From contig JAFADH010000025.1 in assembly GCA_023424995.1 (NCBI GenBank), positions 1 to 13,032 on the forward strand: DNA of 13,032 bases. Reading direction: 5' to 3'. The translations under genes were made by a program, and so were the position numbers. The stretch is from Bacillota bacterium. GTDB taxonomy: Bacteria > Bacillota > Clostridia > Lachnospirales > Lachnospiraceae. Within the stretch, counting starts at the first letter, position 1. Each line of letters opens with the position of its first letter. The notes below the pieces were generated by a model, which made no database searches, was not told where the DNA came from, and worked only from the letters and a program-made list of their open reading frames with translations. Positions 5,748 through 12,571 of the stretch are shown in pieces.

Positions 5748-7763
5748 TTACGCATCCCATTTTTCCTTCATCAGTGCAAATATCTCCTGGTCTGTCAGAT
5801 GGTTCTCCATATTGAGAATCAGCAGTACCCTTCGGTCTTCCTCCGAATAGAGGAATGCTCTCTGCCATTTGTAATAATGCGGTCCGTCATCAATGGTTCT
5901 AATCCATGACATAAGTCCCTGCAGTACCCAAGCTGTCTGCTTAATGTCGGTAAGGCATTCGTTATCATAGAAACCATTCCACTTCCCATGCTCTCTTTCT
6001 TTCAACGCCTGGTTAGCAGCCATATAGGCATCCGCTGCTTTTCCCACTTCATAAAAAGCCCGCTGCAGATCACCCTCTGTAAAATACTCAAAGCCTTTAC
6101 CAAAATGTGCTGCTCCAAGATAACATTCCGCATATATCCTGCCATGGAGCAATAGTGAATCCTCAAATAAAATTCTTTCGTGTTCGCCAAAGGAAACAGC
6201 AGCTGACCGGCACTGGTCTATGAAGGAGCTATAATTTTGTGCTGCCTGCTGACATTTTACGGTGTACCAGGCAATCTGCCCATCTAAGGTGTCCCCGTCA
6301 TGTGCCCAGAGAAATGCCTTCGCCGGTTTTGTACGGTCGACGATCCATTGCTGCGCCAGAATCCTTGTCCCGTGATTTGAGAATTGCTCTCCGGCATGGT
6401 CATCCTCATTGGGTCCGTATCGAACTGCACATTCTTCATATTGCTTAAATAGTCTTAATATATTCTCTGAATGCTCAGTGCTGTAATAACGCTCAATATA
6501 TTCCGATCTATGATTACCTATATTTATAGTACCATCTCTCCACATCCGTGCAATCGCATCCAGATAACATACGTGGGGTTTTACATTGGAGCAGTTAATG
6601 ATCCAATAATCCTTGACTCCCTTTTCTAATACCTTTGTCAATTCCTTTTGAATAAAGGCGCTTGAATTCGTTAGCATGGTAATATGATTCGCTGCTTGTA
6701 AATCATAGAAGGATACATGATAATATATACCATGCCGATTCTTCTGACCGTCAGGAAGTGCCGGCACACGGGGATTGTGGTTTTCCTGTCTTCTGGATAC
6801 CATCTTGCCAAAACCGTTATCTGCCCAGATCATGATCACATCCTCAGGTAATTCGATGAAGCCTTTCTGATATAATTCCATGGTTTCACCATACAGATTT
6901 GAACAGCATACGGCATCCGGATTCTTCTCCTTCACCATGTCATATTGCATCCGTATCAACTTGCTGATTAATTTGCCGCGGGCTTCATCAGTCTCATACT
7001 GCGGGTCATTTAGCCAGAATGGGGCATCCCCTTGCCCACGGAAACCAAGATTCCAGATTACATGCATAGCCCGCTGTCTTTCTATTCCTTCTTTCCAGAG
7101 CTTATGGAACAAATCAGGAAATTCTGCATAGGAAGGCTTTAAGCTTGGGTAAACCCTGGAGAACATCTCAGCGCCCAATGGTTCCGCATGATGATGAGTA
7201 ATATAAAGCCCCATATCCGAAGCCATCTTACGATTACGTACACCATTCCGATCTGTTCCCGGTATTACCATATTGCCTCCAAGTCGAAGTAAAGCTTCAA
7301 ACACCATCTCCCAAGGCTTCTCTTTCACACGGTCTACACTCCAATGAGAGATCAATACTTCATCATTCACAAACCAGCCTCGGTATCTTACCGCATAGGG
7401 ATGAGATTCCTTTAAAAATCCTTCCGGGATTGCTATCGCATCTTTCATATCAAATCTTTGATCATTCCAGAACCAGAGCTCATTCACTCCAAGAAGCTCC
7501 TTGCTGACAGCATAGATCCCATAGATCCATCCCAGTTCATCTGATGCCTTGATGATTAGTATGTCATCAACCAGCCTTATGCTATAACACTCTGGTTCCT
7601 GTTCTCCTCCAGCTATCTTAATAGTCGTTCCGGCCCTGTCTGATTCCTTTAGTACAAAGCCCATATCCCGCTTTAGATTTTGAATTGCTTTCCCTACAGA
7701 TACTGATGCTTCTACATTGACATCCTCTGTTATTATATTTGATTGTCTGGTTAAGCAGCTCAT
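5748..7763 (-). CDS. GH115-family glycoside hydrolase (xylan alpha-glucuronidase-like), short form
   Basis: GH115 enzymes remove (4-O-methyl)glucuronic acid from glucuronoxylan. The family's landmarks are present in order: YRGWFVNDEVLISHW, GGNMVIPGTDRNG, HHHAEPLGAEM, FRGQGDAPFW, LYGETMELY, IWADNGFG, YYHVSFYDL and WIINCSNVKPH. The Glu in LYGETMELY (about residue 293) is a candidate catalytic residue. I start at ATG 7763 (MSCLTRQSN), because AAGGAG lies six bases upstream; an in-frame ATG at 7808 lacks a ribosome site. That gives 671 aa, shorter than the usual 800-1000: the N-terminal, barrel and helical domains are there, but the C-terminal beta-sandwich is missing. No signal peptide is seen, so it probably acts inside the cell on imported aldouronic oligosaccharides. 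It heads a minus-strand cluster with the 214-aa gene. The family call is strong; the exact substrate is inferred. Confidence 0.88.
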   Translation of the reverse strand: MSCLTRQSNIITEDVNVEASVSVGKAIQNLKRDMGFVLKESDRAGTTIKIAGGEQEPECYSIRLVDDILIIKASDELGWIYGIYAVSKELLGVNELWFWNDQRFDMKDAIAIPEGFLKESHPYAVRYRGWFVNDEVLISHWSVDRVKEKPWEMVFEALLRLGGNMVIPGTDRNGVRNRKMASDMGLYITHHHAEPLGAEMFSRVYPSLKPSYAEFPDLFHKLWKEGIERQRAMHVIWNLGFRGQGDAPFWLNDPQYETDEARGKLISKLIRMQYDMVKEKNPDAVCCSNLYGETMELYQKGFIELPEDVIMIWADNGFGKMVSRRQENHNPRVPALPDGQKNRHGIYYHVSFYDLQAANHITMLTNSSAFIQKELTKVLEKGVKDYWIINCSNVKPHVCYLDAIARMWRDGTINIGNHRSEYIERYYSTEHSENILRLFKQYEECAVRYGPNEDDHAGEQFSNHGTRILAQQWIVDRTKPAKAFLWAHDGDTLDGQIAWYTVKCQQAAQNYSSFIDQCRSAAVSFGEHERILFEDSLLLHGRIYAECYLGAAHFGKGFEYFTEGDLQRAFYEVGKAADAYMAANQALKEREHGKWNGFYDNECLTDIKQTAWVLQGLMSWIRTIDDGPHYYKWQRAFLYSEEDRRVLLILNMENHLTDQEIFALMKEKWDA

Positions 7764-7813
7764 CCTTATCTCCTTTTTTCTTTGTAATTTCCCACTTTCT
7801 AGAATCACTCTTT

Positions 7814-7897
7814 TGTCATCTCTTTTCTAGTTGTTTCAAAGCAGTTTCCGGTTATTTTCACTCATTTTCAAGATATTCTCATTCACTTTCCAGTTAT
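7814..7897 (-). repeat. Four imperfect 21-bp tandem repeats in the GH115 leader
   Basis: Four consecutive 21-base units: 7814-7834, 7835-7855, 7856-7876 and 7877-7897. On the plus strand the consensus is roughly TNTCATTCANTTTCCAGTTAT. The most conserved parts are TTTC and the final GTTAT-like block, repeating every two helical turns. They lie between the likely -10 box (7902-7907) and the gene's ribosome site. The fixed 21-bp phase suggests a multi-site operator on one face of the helix or a repeated RNA motif in the 5' leader. Confidence 0.6.
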
Positions 7898-7901
7898 TTT
7901 T

Positions 7902-7907
7902 ATTATA
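7902..7907 (-). promoter_or_regulatory. Possible -10 box for the GH115 cluster
   Basis: TATAAT on the minus strand (7907 to 7902), about 140 bases before the GH115 start codon. The expected -35 position (7925-7930) reads ACACTT, a poor match, so the promoter may need an activator. If used, transcription would begin near 7895 and the four 21-bp repeats would be in the 5' leader. Confidence 0.35.
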
Positions 7908-7919
7908 ATCATATTTAAT

Positions 7920-8580
7920 TAAAGAAGTGTTGCTACAGATTTCATGATATAACAACCCTCATTAATCTACAGCACTTATCATTCGCAAATCATGATAGAA
8001 GTAGATGTGATTTTATGAATATTAAATTGCCAAGGAATTTGTTACAAGATAATAATTTTCACTCACACGGCAGATGCTTAAATCTGGATGAAACCCCTTA
8101 ATAATCGGATTCCTGTACATCATATATGCTCCTTGCCCCTTCCAACTCTATTTACTTACCACTATACAATAATTATTTTAGTTTATTAATCCCTTTTATG
8201 ATATTTATTTAATATTTTATATTTTCTAGAATTATTTAAATAATAATAAATAAGAATTGCTATGATTTATGAACTAAACTAAGTGGTTTATCAGTCACAG
8301 ACTTAGTAATCATCCCCGCAACATCCTCTGCGCTTTCTACCATACCCCTTATATCCCAAATCCGATAAAACAGGCAAGCATGGAAATAAAAAGCTCATCC
8401 ATATATTTCTACGGAAGCGTGTATCGTCGTTTCAGACTATGATTCAATATTAACTCATGGTCTATTACCCTTAGGCTTACCTGTTATGCGCGTGCCAGTG
8501 CTCTGTCCATTGAGCCACAATTCCAGTAAGCGCCATGTTTGATAAACAAAGCATATTTATAATACATATTACATCATAAT
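7920..8580. other. AT-rich, gene-poor spacer with degraded fragments
   Basis: No ORF here has a credible ribosome site. Two scraps can be named. On the minus strand 8343-8260 encodes 27 residues beginning MVESAEDVAGMITKSV with protein-like composition, probably the tail of a lost gene. At 8500-8515 on the minus strand GCTCAATGGACAGAGC matches a tRNA D-arm, but no matching anticodon or acceptor stem follows. The stretch 8160-8260 is almost pure A+T. The picture is of decaying DNA between the GH115 cluster and the small Cys-rich gene. Confidence 0.5.
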
Positions 8581-8608
8581 CTGTCATTTTATACTATAAT
8601 CAGCATAC

Positions 8609-8614
8609 TATAAT
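8609..8614 (+). promoter_or_regulatory. Possible -10 box for the Cys/Arg-rich peptide gene
   Basis: TATAAT at 8609-8614, with a second TATAAT at 8595-8600. Neither has a clear TTGACA-like -35 at 17 bases. With the first, transcription would start around 8621, ten bases before the AAAGGAG ribosome site. The weak -35 would fit an alternative sigma factor, but the sequence does not prove it. Confidence 0.35.
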
Positions 8615-8645
8615 TATGAAAACTAGTTTCAAAGGAGCAATCAGC

Positions 8646-8792
8646 ATGGGGTATTTATGTGGTAATCAATGTAGATGTCGAATGCGTATATGTTGTTCTT
8701 ATAGGTGTTATTCCTATAGGTATTGTTCTCATAGGTGTGTTTCTCATAGGTGTTATTCGCGCAGGTGCTGTCGTAGGCGTAGATGCTGTTAA
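8646..8792 (+). CDS. 48-aa cysteine/arginine-rich peptide with five SxRCx repeats
   Basis: ATG 8646 has a strong ribosome site, AAAGGAG, eight bases upstream, and a stem-loop follows the TAA. The 48 residues contain 13 Cys and 13 Arg, plus 6 Tyr, 5 Ser and 2 His, with no Lys, Asp or Glu. After a head reading MGYLCGNQCRCRMRICC come five pentapeptides, SYRCY, SYRYC, SHRCV, SHRCY and SRRCC, then RRRRCC. The 15-base DNA units behind them (8697-8771) are clearly related to one another. I do not recognise a family. The composition suggests metal binding, heavy disulphide cross-linking (for example in a spore layer), or nucleic-acid binding in the manner of protamines. It has no signal peptide or neighbouring modification gene, so a peptide natural product is less likely. 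It could also be a chance expansion, but start, ribosome site and terminator argue for a real gene. Confidence 0.6.
   Translation: MGYLCGNQCRCRMRICCSYRCYSYRYCSHRCVSHRCYSRRCCRRRRCC
8697..8771 (+). repeat. Five 15-bp tandem repeats coding the SxRCx pentapeptides
   Basis: The units are 8697-8711, 8712-8726, 8727-8741, 8742-8756 and 8757-8771, each roughly TCTYATAGGTGTTAT. The last has drifted furthest (TCGCGCAGGTGCTGT). The period is a multiple of three, so gain or loss of a unit keeps the frame and would change the protein by one pentapeptide. Confidence 0.75.
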
Positions 8793-8807
8793 TGTCCATT
8801 AACAATA

Positions 8808-8852
8808 TTGAAAAGGCACCCGGCGAGGTTTAAGCTTCAGGTGCCTTTTCAA
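8808..8852 (+). terminator. Bidirectional stem-loop after the Cys/Arg-rich gene
   Basis: TTGAAAAGGCACC (8808-8820) pairs perfectly with GGTGCCTTTTCAA (8840-8852), a 13-bp stem with a 19-base loop. The T-run is within the 3' arm (CCTTTT) on both strands, so it can end transcription from either side. It lies 15 bases after the peptide's stop. Confidence 0.65.
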
Positions 8853-9069
8853 CGTCCGGTCTGTCCCTCGATTTTAATTTTCCAAATACTTTTTGTATCC
8901 TTCTGGCTACCGTTATTCGGTCCATGTGCCGCTTATTCCCATTAGTCTCAAGATTCCATGACAAATAGCTATCGGGAATCCCGTATATATAATCATGCTC
9001 TATGAAAAGGCCTAAAACGAAGAATCTTTGAATAAATTTAAGGCTTTTATGCAACACGAAATGCAACAT
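8830..9069 (-). pseudogene. Unrecognised 79-codon ORF, probable gene fragment
   Basis: This minus-strand frame reads 79 codons, ends EKAPEA with its stop inside the loop of the 8808-8852 hairpin, and has no ribosome site before its ATG. The second half (GNKRHMDRITVARRIQKVF, then KLKSRDRPD) is basic, helix-forming and protein-like, with the look of a DNA-binding tail; the first half, rich in Phe, Leu and His, is less convincing. I do not recognise it. It is best read as the remains of a longer gene, perhaps from a mobile element, ending at a shared terminator. Confidence 0.3.
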
Positions 9070-9075
9070 AAAATA

Positions 9076-9101
9076 AAAAACCTTGATTTTTCAAGGTTTT
9101 T
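9076..9101. terminator. Perfect palindromic terminator-like hairpin
   Basis: AAAAACCTTGA (9076-9086) pairs with TCAAGGTTTTT (9091-9101) around a TTTT loop. The A and T runs at the stem ends make it usable on both strands. The following 9102-9215 holds an isolated AGGAGG (9160-9165) with no ORF behind it, and nothing else I can name. Confidence 0.55.
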
Positions 9102-9215
9102 AAGATGAAGGCATGGTCTCACTGATTGAACACGAACTAAGCATATTTAGCTAAGCATAGGAGGATATTGTTAATAACAAAATAAATTAGATTCTCTGAA
9201 ATAAAGTACTGAAAC

Positions 9216-9560
9216 CTATGCTTTTGTACTACATTCCAATCTATATTTTGTGATCCTAATCATTTGTGAAGATGTTAATTGAGTAACAACTACAAAATTA
9301 CTTTTGATAATTTCCTTTTTTATTCCAAATTTCAAATAAAGCAAACCAATTACTAATTTATTTGTTATCTTTTCAATTCTGTCATACTCAAACTCAAAGT
9401 ATAAGTTATTCTCATCAAATTTCAATGAATTAATCATTCTATCTACCCAGTTATCTCTGTGCTTAAATGTTAACTCAGTTTTCTCACGTGTAAACTCACC
9501 ATCATAAAATTCTATTGATAATATATAGTCTGTCACATACATAATCAATTCTTCATACAA
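9216..9560 (-). CDS. 114-aa hypothetical protein, start uncertain
   Basis: A very AT-rich gene of unknown family, last on the minus strand of the MerR-led chain. The product is charged and amphipathic (EFTREKTELTFKHRDNWVDRM, then FEFEYDRIEKITNKLV), with no membrane segment or known motif. The longest start is a TTG at 9560 without a clear ribosome site; an ATG at 9542 also lacks one. The frame stays open upstream to 9656, through the end of the GrpB-family gene, and the extra residues (TGKWSIKEIILSLAAELTLY) look like genuine protein. So either the gene overlaps GrpB with an unusual start, or its 5' end was lost when the neighbour was joined to it. Composition differs from the GC-richer genes upstream in the chain. 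Confidence 0.55.
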   Translation of the reverse strand: MYEELIMYVTDYILSIEFYDGEFTREKTELTFKHRDNWVDRMINSLKFDENNLYFEFEYDRIEKITNKLVIGLLYLKFGIKKEIIKSNFVVVTQLTSSQMIRITKYRLECSTKA

Positions 9561-9595
9561 AGTCAGTTCCGCGGCAAGAGATAGTATAATCTCTT

Positions 9596-10114
9596 TTATT
9601 GACCATTTGCCAGTTTGAGAACGAATTGAATAAAACTCTCTTTCCCATCCGTATACTTATATCTGTCGTTAGGATATTTCATAGCAAGCTCATGTTTTAA
9701 ATCATTATATTGCTGTGCTAAATTGGGATGAGTATTTAGGTGATTTCTAAAGCATACCTGATTTTCAAAGCCAATATTATCCGCTTCGTAGCAATGAATG
9801 TGATGCAAAGAAACATGTCCATCTTTTCTCAAGACAAAAAGTTGCCGTCCGGAAACGCCGCTTTCTCCGCAATAATCATAACCATGGTGTTTCATTCCTT
9901 CTATATTCAACCCAGAAAATGATATAACCTTAATAGCCACATCTAAAATAGGTTTGGCATTTATGTTTTTTATCGAAGTACTGCCAACATGCTGAATGTC
10001 CAATACATTATCTCCAAGTATTGTTGCAAGTACCGGCTTTAATGCTTCAAATTCATTTATCCAATCATTATTATGTGGTAAAAGCCTAACCTCGTATCTT
10101 TCTACGCCTTCCAT
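9596..10114 (-). CDS. GrpB family protein (UPF0157, nucleotidyltransferase-like)
   Basis: A 172-aa protein of normal length for the GrpB/UPF0157 family, which has a nucleotidyltransferase fold. The landmarks are IQHVGSTSIKNINAKPILDV (residues 40-59), with the GSTS of the nucleotide-binding loop and D58, and the family's C-terminal YKYTDGKESFIQF. The start at 10114 is supported by GGAGGT four to five bases upstream. The biochemical role of the family is poorly known; members often occur beside acetyltransferase and resistance-type genes. Here it lies 54 bases after a 164-aa gene on the same strand and may be the end of the MerR-controlled transcript, or have its own promoter in that gap. The family call is confident, function is not. 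Confidence 0.85.
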   Translation of the reverse strand: MEGVERYEVRLLPHNNDWINEFEALKPVLATILGDNVLDIQHVGSTSIKNINAKPILDVAIKVISFSGLNIEGMKHHGYDYCGESGVSGRQLFVLRKDGHVSLHHIHCYEADNIGFENQVCFRNHLNTHPNLAQQYNDLKHELAMKYPNDRYKYTDGKESFIQFVLKLANGQ

Positions 10115-10168
10115 AGGTACCTCCCTCTTTTAGATAATAAAGAAAACCCGATAAGCTAATGATGAATA

Positions 10169-10663
10169 TTACATATTGCTCTTGTTTTGCTTAAATAATA
10201 ACATTAATTTCTTTATATTCTCTAATGTTACAGTGTCAGGATTCATAAATTCTAAAAGGGCAAAACAGAGATTTTTATGTTCCTTTCCGAAAATTGTCCT
10301 ATTAAAACCTGGTTGTCTACCGCAGCCGCACTGCTTTCCACCTGAACTGAAATGTTCGCAAATTCTCACATGAGTCCAAGTAGTATCTTTCAAGACATCA
10401 TCTGCCGAATCGCTGCCGCCAAAATCACAGGTATCAATCCAAATAGCTGCATTTTGCCCTATAAATTCATGGATATAATTCATATGACCAATTAACTCAT
10501 TCTTATAAAACATTTGCCACCCATTTCCATCAGCTTCCGTTTTGATTGAGAACTCGTTATCTTTTAAAAAATGATAAAACTCAATGTGTGCTTTTTGCAA
10601 GTTTTCGCTTAGGTCAGAGCTCTTGATTTCCTCTTCGATGGTTAGCTTTTTATATTCGGACAT
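10169..10663 (-). CDS. 164-aa hypothetical protein with a Cys/His cluster
   Basis: I do not recognise a named family. The first 45 residues are helical and acidic (TIEEEIKSSDLSENLQKAH); the middle has aromatic strands (GWQMFYKNELIGHMNYIHEF); the C-terminal half contains CEHFSSGGKQCGCGRQPG, a likely metal site with C, H and two further C. The start at 10663 has GGAGGTGATC about eight bases upstream and lies inside the end of the uracil-DNA-glycosylase-like gene, a 14-base overlap in another frame, so translation is coupled. That ties it to the repair-like enzyme. It ends with a basic tail, KKLMLLFKQNKSNM. It is soluble, with no signal peptide or membrane segment. A role as partner of the upstream enzyme is inferred from position only. 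Confidence 0.7.
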   Translation of the reverse strand: MSEYKKLTIEEEIKSSDLSENLQKAHIEFYHFLKDNEFSIKTEADGNGWQMFYKNELIGHMNYIHEFIGQNAAIWIDTCDFGGSDSADDVLKDTTWTHVRICEHFSSGGKQCGCGRQPGFNRTIFGKEHKNLCFALLEFMNPDTVTLENIKKLMLLFKQNKSNM

Positions 10664-11273
10664 TTTTGATCACCTCCATCATGCGCCGAATATCCTCTGA
10701 AATCGTACTACATTTGCCTTTTTCAATCAAAAGGTTCTTTCCGGTCATAATATAAGTCGGGAACACGCGGATACCATCCCAATAATATTCGTTCATGCGT
10801 ATGTAACCCGTGGGCTTAGACGGTATTACGTTCTTTTTTATTCTCGCCTTCGTTATCATGTTGACCGCCTTTTTCGCCACATCACCCATAAGCATGATGA
10901 CCATAAGGTTCGGGAACAGGGCAAGCTCGGCTTCCAACAACGGAAGCTGCTCTTTTATCACAGCGGGATCAGCCGTGTATCCGTCTTTCGGGGTTTTCAG
11001 AGCGGCGGTGATATAGATACCCAAATCAAGAACGTCACGCATACTTTTCACAGGTACGCCCGCGCCTTCAAATAAGCCAAACGCGGTTCGCCTGTTTTCA
11101 GGGTCGGGGGTTTCGCTGTAGAACCAGTCGTCCGGGTTTCTCGGCACCACTTCGTTTATCATAATGACTTTGATTTTCGCTGGGTCAATCTCACAGTCGG
11201 GAAACTGCAGGGTGTCGGTGGCAATACCGTTTTGTACGGCGATTTCAGTTAAGTGTGTTTTAATGTTCATCAT
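10650..11273 (-). CDS. Uracil-DNA glycosylase superfamily-like protein
   Basis: About 207 aa when started at ATG 11273, which has AGAGGTG six bases upstream and overlaps the previous stop by four bases (ATGA); a GTG at 11282 is the longer choice. The pattern fits clostridial proteins annotated as uracil-DNA glycosylase family: IMINEVVPRNPDDWFY as the first active-site strand and loop, GIYITAALKTPKDGY in the middle, and VIMLMGDVAKKAVNMI as the later conserved strand and helix, followed by RVFPTYIMTGKNLLIEK. The classical catalytic Asp and C-terminal HPS motif are not evident, so activity on uracil is not assured. It directly follows the MerR-type regulator gene and is probably its main target. 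The alternative is another member of the same fold acting on a different base or nucleotide. Confidence 0.65.
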   Translation of the reverse strand: MMNIKTHLTEIAVQNGIATDTLQFPDCEIDPAKIKVIMINEVVPRNPDDWFYSETPDPENRRTAFGLFEGAGVPVKSMRDVLDLGIYITAALKTPKDGYTADPAVIKEQLPLLEAELALFPNLMVIMLMGDVAKKAVNMITKARIKKNVIPSKPTGYIRMNEYYWDGIRVFPTYIMTGKNLLIEKGKCSTISEDIRRMMEVIKNVRI

Positions 11274-11542
11274 TTCGCCCACCTCTTTAACTTCGGAAAA
11301 AATTCCAGCATGGCGGTTCGAGCTTCGTTGTCGTCCTTGTATTTACCAGCTTTTACAGCATACGGCACACAAATTTCAATCATTTCTTCCATTTTCATGT
11401 CCTCGCTCCCATATAATGTACCGTTTTCATAACAAGCACTACAATAATCACTGCTCTTGCTTCCGTCAGCTTTTGTGCCGAAATCCTCCGGCTTGGATAG
11501 AGGGCTGGCACAACTTTGGCATAAAAATTTCACGTTTTCCAT
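11270..11542 (-). other. Internal start for a free-standing 90-aa zinc-ribbon protein
   Basis: Within the MerR reading frame an ATG at 11542 is preceded by AAGGAG (11552-11557) with nine bases between. Translation from here gives a 90-aa protein starting MENVKFLCQSC, the usual beginning of stand-alone zinc ribbons of this type. It may be made in addition to the fusion, or be the original separate gene. Confidence 0.5.
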
Positions 11543-12487
11543 GGTTGATTTCTCCTTGTTTTTATTATCACTTATTTTTATTGGTACAAAAACGTCCTGC
11601 TGGTATTGGTTGAATTTATTTACAATATCCCACGGCAGGATTTCTTCGATCATTTCGTCGCGCAGCAGCTTACCCTCCGCGTCTGTGTCAGACTCATAAT
11701 TGTCGCTTCTGTTTATATATTCCCGCAGAAGAATGAAGGTATCATCCATATCCGCCATGAAAGAAGTGGCTATGGCGTATAACCCACCCGGAAAATCCTC
11801 ATCAATATATGCCGTCGCGTTTTCATAATCCTGCGAGATTTTTATGAGCATGACCCATTCCCCGCTCGGTTCTTTTCTAAAAAAGCAATTACGAAACCCG
11901 GGATCGGGCATAAATCCATATTTCTCAAATAAGTTTTCGTCTAAACCCTCTGCTTGCCCTGTTTTCAATCGGGAAGTCAACACCCGCATGGGCGGCAACC
12001 GGATAACCCTGACATCGTGGAGTTTTAACGCTTCACGGCTGATTTTCGATAGTTTTTCAAACGTGACCGGCTCGTTTTTTTCCACTGTGGCAAGGCGCTT
12101 TTCTATTTCCTCGTATAGTAAAGTTATGGCGGATATTTTTTTGACTCCGCTTATCAGCATTTTGTGAAGAAAATCATCTACAAGCCGCCGCAGTTCGGAC
12201 AAAGCTGAAATTTCAGTATCCAGCGATTCGAGCTTGTCCACAAACGCCTGAATCAATGCCGCCATGTTTTCACTTTTGAAAATTGTGACTATATCCTTAA
12301 CAGGAATTTGTAATTTTCGCAGAACAATAATTTGTTTCAATCGCTCCAATGCGTTGGCGTCATAATACCTTTGCGATTTATTATCAGGATGGCTGCTCCA
12401 TAGCAACCCCATTTCTTCATAATACCTCAACGTCCTGCTGGATATTCCAAAGTTGTCAACGACATCGTTTATTCTAATCAAATCCAA
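11270..12487 (-). CDS. MerR-family regulator with GyrI-like domain fused to a zinc ribbon
   Basis: About 405 aa in three parts. Residues 3-75 are a MerR DNA-binding domain (RINDVVDNFGISSRTLRYYEE, then GLL); a coiled linker follows to about 140. About 155-310 looks like a GyrI-like effector-binding domain ending FVPIK. After a short polar linker comes a putative zinc ribbon (PF12674-like): CQSC at 323-326 and CSAC at 349-352 with SSDYCSACYENGTLY. I chose TTG 12487 because GGGGGTGG lies eight bases upstream and the start at 12517 falls inside the -10 region. Such proteins bind drugs or metabolites and twist their own promoter to activate it. The zinc ribbon normally occurs as a separate protein, so this fusion is unusual and may result from a lost stop codon. 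Confidence 0.82.
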   Translation of the reverse strand: MDLIRINDVVDNFGISSRTLRYYEEMGLLWSSHPDNKSQRYYDANALERLKQIIVLRKLQIPVKDIVTIFKSENMAALIQAFVDKLESLDTEISALSELRRLVDDFLHKMLISGVKKISAITLLYEEIEKRLATVEKNEPVTFEKLSKISREALKLHDVRVIRLPPMRVLTSRLKTGQAEGLDENLFEKYGFMPDPGFRNCFFRKEPSGEWVMLIKISQDYENATAYIDEDFPGGLYAIATSFMADMDDTFILLREYINRSDNYESDTDAEGKLLRDEMIEEILPWDIVNKFNQYQQDVFVPIKISDNKNKEKSTMENVKFLCQSCASPLSKPEDFGTKADGSKSSDYCSACYENGTLYGSEDMKMEEMIEICVPYAVKAGKYKDDNEARTAMLEFFPKLKRWAK

Positions 12488-12508
12488 AAACACCACCCCC
12501 ACATATAT

Positions 12509-12539
12509 ATTATACAAGTTGACGCAACGTCAATGTCAA
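12509..12539 (-). promoter_or_regulatory. MerR-type promoter with 19-bp spacer and operator palindrome
   Basis: On the minus strand TTGACA (12539-12534) and TATAAT (12514-12509) are perfect consensus boxes separated by 19 bases. The spacer holds TTGACG-TTG-CGTCAA (12533-12519), an exact inverted repeat. A long spacer with a central palindrome is the hallmark of promoters that MerR-family proteins activate by untwisting DNA, and the gene it drives is a MerR protein, so autoregulation is very likely. Confidence 0.88.
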
Positions 12540-12571
12540 TAGGTTTTTTTAAAGTTATTTCGTAAACATTT

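Noticed and set aside
7814..7897. CRISPR-like array
   Set aside because: The 21-bp units are contiguous with no spacers and differ from each other, and no cas-type gene is present.
8015..8101. 28-codon plus-strand ORF starting MNIKLPRN
   Set aside because: There is no ribosome site or promoter, and it lies in decayed AT-rich spacer.
8440..8530. Intact tRNA gene on the minus strand
   Set aside because: Only the D-arm is convincing; the anticodon stem does not pair and no T-arm or matching acceptor strand follows at the right distance.
8697..8771. Non-coding minisatellite
   Set aside because: The 15-bp units lie wholly inside an ORF with a strong ribosome site and keep its frame, so coding repeats explain them better.
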